Shown in pieces: positions 7,577 through 11,783 of a stretch of DNA of 11,783 nucleotides (position 1 is its first letter; each line of letters begins with the position of its first letter). The stretch comes from CAZTLI01 sp964614375 (GTDB lineage Bacteria; Chloroflexota; Anaerolineae; Aggregatilineales; Phototrophicaceae). Under the pieces are notes generated by a model. That model saw nothing but the letters and a program-made list of their open reading frames with translations. It had not been told where the DNA came from and made no database searches. The stretch lies in contig CAZTLI010000139.1 of assembly GCA_964614375.1 (NCBI GenBank), forward strand, positions 1 to 11,783, in the 5' to 3' direction. The translations under genes and the position numbers were made by a program.

Positions 7577-8389
7577 ATGAGCAAGCGTTCCATTATCTTC
7601 TTTATCCTTATCGCAATTCTGGTCGCCGCGCTGCCCGCGCTGGCACAGGACGAAGATGAAGACGAACTGATTTGCCCCAATTTTGAGGGGGATTCCGCCG
7701 ATGTGCGTACCAGCTACTATATGGGTGAGGGTGCGGCCTTCTTCAACTCCGGTCAGCTCACCAGCGCGCTGCACAGCTTTAGCTGTATCATTGAGCAGGT
7801 AAATGGCAGCTACATTCCGGCTTATATGCACCGTGCCGCCGTCCATGCCGCCCGTCGGGATTATGAATCTGCGGTTGCCGACTATACCCGCGCCATTGAA
7901 CTCGATTCGTCGCTCGTTCCCGCGTATAACAATCGTGGTGTGATGTATGCCGCGCTGCGTGAATACGAAGACGCGATTGACGACTTCTCAACAGTGCTCG
8001 ACCTCGACGCCGATTACATCGACGCTTATAACAACCGCGCGGTGATTTACACCATCGTGGGGGAATTTGAACTGGCGATTGGCGACCTCGAAACGGCCAT
8101 TAGTCGCAGTGGTATCGACGATGTAGTCACTAACCTGACTCGTCCAGACCGTCCCCAGGATGAGCCGCGCCCGGAATATAACCCGGCTCATGCCCAATCG
8201 TATGCGCTGCTGGGAATCGTGTATTCGGCCTACAGTCTGGATAACTATGAAAACTACATTTTGCTGCGCGCTGGCAATTCAGACCGCCGGATTCAAGCCG
8301 CGGCTGGTGCGCTTGAATCGCGCTTTTCGTTTGAACTGCGGCTGGATGACGGGACGTGGCTGCTGGTCGCGCAGTTTGACGAACAGTAA
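7577..8389 (+). CDS. exported TPR protein (first of a pair)
   Basis: This 270-residue protein has a signal peptide (1-23, cleaved at 'ALA/QDE') followed by a very acidic mature N terminus (QDEDEDE). About four TPR units follow (roughly 41-180), with the typical 'PAYNNRGVMYA' and 'AYNNRAVIY' helix A pattern and 'A-I-x-D-F/Y' helix B pattern, at 34-residue spacing. TPRs are protein-protein interaction scaffolds. C33, just before the repeats, and C70, in helix B of the first TPR, match two Cys in the next gene, so a conserved disulfide is likely. After a loop rich in Pro, Asp and Arg (about 189-203), the tail 'LLGIVYSAYSL-YENY' to 'GALESRF' also matches the next gene, followed by a 'GTWLLVAQF' strand. 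It probably acts outside the membrane together with its paralog; the ligand is unknown. Confidence 0.9.
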   Translation: MSKRSIIFFILIAILVAALPALAQDEDEDELICPNFEGDSADVRTSYYMGEGAAFFNSGQLTSALHSFSCIIEQVNGSYIPAYMHRAAVHAARRDYESAVADYTRAIELDSSLVPAYNNRGVMYAALREYEDAIDDFSTVLDLDADYIDAYNNRAVIYTIVGEFELAIGDLETAISRSGIDDVVTNLTRPDRPQDEPRPEYNPAHAQSYALLGIVYSAYSLDNYENYILLRAGNSDRRIQAAAGALESRFSFELRLDDGTWLLVAQFDEQ

Positions 8390-8411
8390 TGGGACAACAT
8401 CGACTCCTTAG

Positions 8412-8431
8412 GGGGTGTGAACCTGCACCCC
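8412..8431 (+). other. GC-rich hairpin between the two TPR genes
   Basis: GGGGTG (8412-8417) pairs with CACCCC (8426-8431), and a T-G wobble extends the stem inward, leaving a short loop. It lies in the 88-base gap after the first TPR stop. The sequence downstream is C/T-mixed, not a T-run, so this is at best a weak terminator or attenuator. It could instead set different expression for the genes on either side. Confidence 0.4.
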
Positions 8432-8477
8432 ATACCCATCCTATTCTGTTGTCGCTGTTCGTTTAAAGGGAAAAATC

Positions 8478-9200
8478 ATGAAACGACGTTCACTCTTACT
8501 GATACCGGGCATTGTCTGCCTGCTGATGGCGCTGCCACTGGTCATTTCGGCACAGACCGATGTGACATGTGCAGAAATTGCGCCGGACGATGCCGATTCC
8601 TTCTATTTTCTGGGCTTAGGTGATGCCTACTTCCGACAGGCGAGTTATTCGCTGGCGATTGTGTCCTATACCTGCGCGTTAGAACTCGACGACACCTACG
8701 TCCCGGCCTATACCAATCGCGGCTATGCCCATGCTGTCCAGCGCAACGAGCCACAGGCCATCGCCGACTATAACCGCGCTTTAGAATTGGACGAAACTTA
8801 CGTCCCGGCCTATAACAATCGTGGACTGCTCTATACCGCACAGGGTAACTTTGGGCTGGCGATTAACGACTTCTCGCTGGCAGTAGCCTTCGATCCACAA
8901 TTCGCCATTGGCTATAACAATCGCGGCATTGTCCACGCGATAGAGGGCAATTACGACCTCGCGATTGCCGACTTCCAGCAAGCCATCGCGCTCGACCCGG
9001 ATTACGCCGCACCTCATGCGTCACTCGGCGCGGTCTATTCGGCATTGGCAGTGCAAAGTTATGAAGATTACCGCGAAATTGTCGGCGAGGGCAGTCGCCT
9101 GCCTGCGGGTGAAGCCGCTGCTGTCATCAGCGCGCTGGAATCGAATCGACTCACGGGTAATTTCGCTGTGTGGCTGCCGCTGCAAACGCCTGCACGATGA
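8478..9200 (+). CDS. exported TPR protein (second of a pair)
   Basis: This 240-residue protein is a paralog of the TPR protein encoded just upstream. The signal peptide (1-25) ends at 'VISA/QTD'. About four TPRs follow at 34-residue spacing, with 'VPAYTNRGYAHA', 'VPAYNNRGLLYTA', 'IGYNNRGIVHA' and 'AAPHASLGAVYSA' marking helix A of successive units. C31 and C66 correspond to C33 and C70 of the neighbour. The C-terminal tail with 'SYEDY' and 'SALESNR' corresponds to the neighbour's tail but ends in 'FAVWLPLQTPAR'. The start is supported by AAGGGA six bases upstream. The end overlaps the region before the solute-binding protein gene. TPR sequences of this type mediate protein-protein contacts; the location is extracytoplasmic by signal peptide. 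The partner may be the adjacent solute-binding protein, which is inference from gene order only. Confidence 0.9.
   Translation: MKRRSLLLIPGIVCLLMALPLVISAQTDVTCAEIAPDDADSFYFLGLGDAYFRQASYSLAIVSYTCALELDDTYVPAYTNRGYAHAVQRNEPQAIADYNRALELDETYVPAYNNRGLLYTAQGNFGLAINDFSLAVAFDPQFAIGYNNRGIVHAIEGNYDLAIADFQQAIALDPDYAAPHASLGAVYSALAVQSYEDYREIVGEGSRLPAGEAAAVISALESNRLTGNFAVWLPLQTPAR
8697..8824 (+). repeat. near-identical TPR-coding DNA repeats, 102-base period
   Basis: The 26-base stretch at 8697-8722 recurs at 8799-8824 with two mismatches, exactly 102 bases (34 codons) later. It encodes 'TYVPAY-T/N-NRG'. The close DNA match suggests recent internal duplication or gene conversion of a TPR unit. Confidence 0.7.
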
Positions 9201-9208
9201 TGAGACAG

Positions 9209-9214
9209 AAAGGA
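9209..9214 (+). promoter_or_regulatory. ribosome binding site deciding the start of the solute-binding protein gene
   Basis: AAAGGA lies six bases before the ATG at 9221. Earlier in-frame starts (GTG 9170, ATG 9197, ATG 9200) would add a hydrophilic extension in front of the signal peptide. The ATG at 9197 overlaps the preceding TGA and remains a possible alternative, but 9221 gives the usual basic-hydrophobic signal peptide. Confidence 0.65.
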
Positions 9215-9220
9215 CTGTCT

Positions 9221-11011
9221 ATGGACACCCGACGACACCTATCTAAACGACTCATCCTCCCGCTGCTGCTGATTGCCGTGATGCTGCTGGCTGTGCCTGC
9301 ATTTTCGCAAGATGATACACCGGGCGGTGTGATTGTGGTGGGTAACACACGCGGAGTCGCGGGACTAGGGTCGCTCAATCCACTGCGCTGCTCGAATGCC
9401 GAGTGTCGCCGGATTACGGACTTACTGTTCCCGTGGCTGTTGGGTATCGACCATGAACGCGGTGTATTCACTACCGGAACAGCCGCCAATAACGGTCTGA
9501 CCGTCGAATGGGAAATTTCGGACGATGGGCGGGTCTATACGCTGCATTTGCGTGACGATGCGGTCTGGAGCGATGGCACACCGATTACCGCCAATGACGT
9601 ATTTTTCAGTTATGCGGCAGCGGTCAACATGCCTGGGTTATCCACGTTCCGTTTGCAAATGAGTGGGATAATCGGCGCTGTGCCACTCGATACCTATACC
9701 ATCGCCTTTGTGATGGAAACCCCTGACTGTGGCGCGCTGCACAGCCTGCAATTTCCAATCGTCCCGGCGTCCGCCACATTGTCCAACTTCACGGATGAAA
9801 TGGCGACATTCTTCAATGCCGATGAACCGTTGATTGAGCAGGCTGTCAACTGGCGTGAAGCCAACCGTGACCAACGCTTTTTCTATACCTTTGGCCCGGA
9901 ATTCAACACCTTCCCTGACCCAACATCCGGCAGTTTTCGCCTGGATACTGTGCAGGTGACGGATTATGTGCGGCTGACGACGGCGGATGGACGCCTGTCA
10001 TTCAACTTTGTCGATACACCCGGTCTGTACGACGAAATCGTGCAGTTCTTGAATGGCGACCTGGACATCCTATTCTATCCGCCCTATGACCGCTGGAATG
10101 ACATCATGGCTGCGCCAGATGTGCGCGTGTATGAATCGATAGGCACATCATGGGATTACATCAGCTTCAATCTGGCAGATCCGACCAATCCGCAGAGTGT
10201 TGTAGACGATGAAGGCAATCCCCTGGAACAGGGACATCATCCCATCTTTGGCGATATTCGTGTGCGGCAGGCGATTGCGCTGGCATTAGACATCGACGGT
10301 CTTATTGATAATGCGCTCTATGGACACGGCACACGTATCTATGGCGACCAACCACCGACATCATGGGCATTCAACCCGGACATCGAACCCATCGAACACA
10401 ATGTCACAGAGGCCGTGCGCTTGCTCGATGAAGCGGGTTGGCGACGTGTACCCGGTCAGAGTGGTGTGCGTGCCTGTCTGGGCTGTTTATATGCCCGCGA
10501 GGGTAGGCCGCTGATTTTCACATTGATGTACTCGCAATCCGGCGGCAGTTATCGCGATACTGTTGCAGCACTCATCCAGCAGCAGCTTAATGCCATCGGC
10601 TTTCAGGTCGATATAATTGGCATGGATTTCGACAGCCTGCGCTCACAGGCCGCCGACCAGCGATACGACGCATTTTTATCCGGTTGGACGGAATCTTATC
10701 CCTCCAATCCCGATAACAGCCTGTTGTTCAGCAGTCGCGCCGATGTTGTTGGCACGGGCTTCAACTTTGGCTCGTATTACAATCCGCGCGTAGATGAACT
10801 GCTAGAACGCGCGCGCACGCTGTCGGGATGCGATTTTGATGAGCGTGCGACTATCTACCGGGAAATTCAGACGATTTTACGCCAAGACCTGCCTTATCTG
10901 TTCCTATACAGCCGGCATGACATGGTAGCTGTGCGCGGCAGCATCAGTGGATTCGATCCATTCCCGGCTGCGCCGTTGTGGAACATCACTGAATGGACGG
11001 TCTTCCGTTAG
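9221..11011 (+). CDS. family 5 extracellular solute-binding protein (peptide ABC transporter type)
   Basis: This 596-residue protein belongs to the oligopeptide/dipeptide/nickel-binding family (SBP_bac_5, DppA/OppA-like), which captures ligands outside the membrane and delivers them to an ABC permease. Family hallmarks are 'YTLHLRDDAVWSDGTPITA' (106-124), 'VRQAIALALDIDGLID' (348-363), 'AVRLLDEAGW' (398-407), the lobe-two segment with 'QLNAIGFQVDI' (455-465), 'GWTESYPSNPDN' (488-499) and 'ERATIYREIQTIL' (541-553). Length is typical to slightly long for the family. The signal peptide (about 1-29, 'AVPAFS/QDD') has no Cys, so the protein is not a lipoprotein, unlike many monoderm relatives. Six Cys occur in the mature part (57, 62, 170, 419, 422, 537), including a CLGC pair. 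No permease or ATPase gene is in the window. It is flanked by a TPR gene upstream and an SH3 gene 10 bases downstream. The substrate cannot be told from sequence. Confidence 0.93.
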   Translation: MDTRRHLSKRLILPLLLIAVMLLAVPAFSQDDTPGGVIVVGNTRGVAGLGSLNPLRCSNAECRRITDLLFPWLLGIDHERGVFTTGTAANNGLTVEWEISDDGRVYTLHLRDDAVWSDGTPITANDVFFSYAAAVNMPGLSTFRLQMSGIIGAVPLDTYTIAFVMETPDCGALHSLQFPIVPASATLSNFTDEMATFFNADEPLIEQAVNWREANRDQRFFYTFGPEFNTFPDPTSGSFRLDTVQVTDYVRLTTADGRLSFNFVDTPGLYDEIVQFLNGDLDILFYPPYDRWNDIMAAPDVRVYESIGTSWDYISFNLADPTNPQSVVDDEGNPLEQGHHPIFGDIRVRQAIALALDIDGLIDNALYGHGTRIYGDQPPTSWAFNPDIEPIEHNVTEAVRLLDEAGWRRVPGQSGVRACLGCLYAREGRPLIFTLMYSQSGGSYRDTVAALIQQQLNAIGFQVDIIGMDFDSLRSQAADQRYDAFLSGWTESYPSNPDNSLLFSSRADVVGTGFNFGSYYNPRVDELLERARTLSGCDFDERATIYREIQTILRQDLPYLFLYSRHDMVAVRGSISGFDPFPAAPLWNITEWTVFR

Positions 11012-11021
11012 GGGGCACACG

Positions 11022-11783
11022 ATGAAACGACTCATTTTACTTTGTTTACTGCTGACCGGATGGTGCCTGTCTGGTGTGAGTTTCGCGCAGGACGACGCGC
11101 CAATCACCGAAGCTGAAGCTGAACAGCCGCTCTTCTTCCGGGTGCGCGTGCAGGTCGATAGTGCATTTGTCCGCATTCTGCCTGACCCGGATGAAGAAGC
11201 AGTCGCGTCGGTCTTCCGGGATAACATTCTGGAAGTCGTTGGACGCAATCTTGATGGCACATGGTTTGAAGTGCGTCGTCCGGGACGTTTGACCAATCTC
11301 GGTTGGATATTCAACGAAATGCTGGACGTGGAATTCGATGCAGAATATCTACCGCTGACGGATAACAGCACCGGACGCGAAGGCGAACGCACCCTCGAAG
11401 AAGACCCGGGTTTTGCTGTATTCGTGCGCGAAGGCGTGGCGATGCGTCTAGTGCCGTTGTTTGAAGGTGAACGTATCATCAACATTCCGCCAAATACGAC
11501 AGTGCCCGTCATTGCGCGCAATCAAGATGGCACATGGCTGCGGGTGCATTATCGTGGTTATGAAGGTTGGATTATCGCCTTTGCCACGCGCGAAATCCCG
11601 AACGTGATGGCAATTCCACAGGCGATGGGACTGCCACCGCTGCAAACGATTGGCGTCGAGATCATCCCGATTGAAATTCAACTGGCACAGGTCGAACGAC
11701 TGCGCGAATATGTCACTCGTGCGCGTGATTTGGCGCTCAATCTGGAAAATTTCTGGTGGCAAGTCTATCAAGGCGAGGTCATG
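11022..11783 (+). CDS. exported SH3b-SH3b protein with helical tail (3' end missing)
   Basis: The reading frame runs open from the ATG at 11022 to the window edge, giving 254 residues without a stop. The signal peptide (1-22) ends at 'VSFA/QDD'. SH3b-like domain 1 covers about 39-105 ('SAFVRILPDPDEE', 'GTWFEVRRPG', 'LGWI') and domain 2 about 131-188 ('GVAMRLVPL', 'GTWLRVHYRGYEGWI'). From about 216 the sequence becomes helical and carries 'LENFW' (241-245) with a Gly at 251, matching 'IENIW' plus Gly in the SH3 protein at 6510-7508. The two are therefore paralogs, and this gene should continue about 80-110 residues past the window. The gene starts 10 bases after the solute-binding protein stop, with AGGGGG six bases before the ATG, in the same transcription unit. 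A role in wall or protein binding is inferred from the SH3b domains. Confidence 0.9.
   Translation, partial: MKRLILLCLLLTGWCLSGVSFAQDDAPITEAEAEQPLFFRVRVQVDSAFVRILPDPDEEAVASVFRDNILEVVGRNLDGTWFEVRRPGRLTNLGWIFNEMLDVEFDAEYLPLTDNSTGREGERTLEEDPGFAVFVREGVAMRLVPLFEGERIINIPPNTTVPVIARNQDGTWLRVHYRGYEGWIIAFATREIPNVMAIPQAMGLPPLQTIGVEIIPIEIQLAQVERLREYVTRARDLALNLENFWWQVYQGEVM

Noticed and set aside
11043..11081. Possible lipobox around the Cys at residue 15 of the last SH3 protein
   Set aside because: The residue before the Cys is Trp and not Gly/Ala/Ser, and a good signal peptidase I site (SFA/QDD) follows, so a lipoprotein is unlikely.
10904..11521. Open frame of 205 codons on the minus strand spanning the solute-binding and last SH3 genes
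   Set aside because: It covers the junction of two well supported plus-strand genes and encodes a Ser/Arg/Thr-rich sequence with no recognisable fold.

Overview
The window reads as a chromosomal piece of an uncultured Chloroflexota bacterium, most likely Anaerolineae or a close relative. This is inferred from protein style and not from a marker gene. The clues are exported proteins with threonine/proline 'TPTPT' linkers, repeated bacterial SH3 domains, long WD40/PD40-like beta-propellers, TPR proteins with 'PAYNNRG' repeats, a head domain with a 'CYGN' motif, and signal peptides cleaved just before a Q-D-D type sequence. GC content looks moderate. A run of exactly 100 N marks a scaffold gap, so this is a draft or metagenome assembly.

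Layout. Bases 1-78 may hold the tail of an upstream gene. A membrane-anchored PD40 propeller gene (97-1068, +) converges on a multidomain exported SH3/FecR-like gene (1065-2744, -), and their stop codons share a TTAA. A 172-base divergent intergenic region (2745-2916) separates that gene from a run of six co-directional genes that leaves the window on the right. In order these encode a ~1200-residue double-propeller protein with two copies of a Cys-bounded repeat (2917-6513, containing the gap), an SH3-SH3-helical protein (6510-7508), two paralogous TPR proteins (7577-8389 and 8478-9200), a family 5 extracellular solute-binding protein (9221-11011), and a second SH3-SH3-helical protein cut by the window edge (from 11022). 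Gaps between them are -4, 68, 88, 20 and 10 bases, each start has a Shine-Dalgarno sequence, and the six look like one transcription unit.

How they may work together. Every complete protein except the first has a Sec-type signal peptide without a lipobox. The first is a probable type II membrane protein facing outward. There are no enzymes, regulators, permeases or ATPases. The window therefore encodes a set of exported binding and scaffold modules (propellers, SH3b, TPR, FecR-like, solute-binding). A cell-surface assembly is a reasonable inference, with the solute-binding protein bringing in or sensing a peptide-like ligand, but nothing here proves a function. The best candidates for undescribed biology are the 40-residue Cys repeat in the large protein, the helical tail shared by the two SH3 proteins that bracket the TPR/solute-binding block, and the locus architecture itself. 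No RNA genes, CRISPR arrays, insertion sequences or phage genes were seen.
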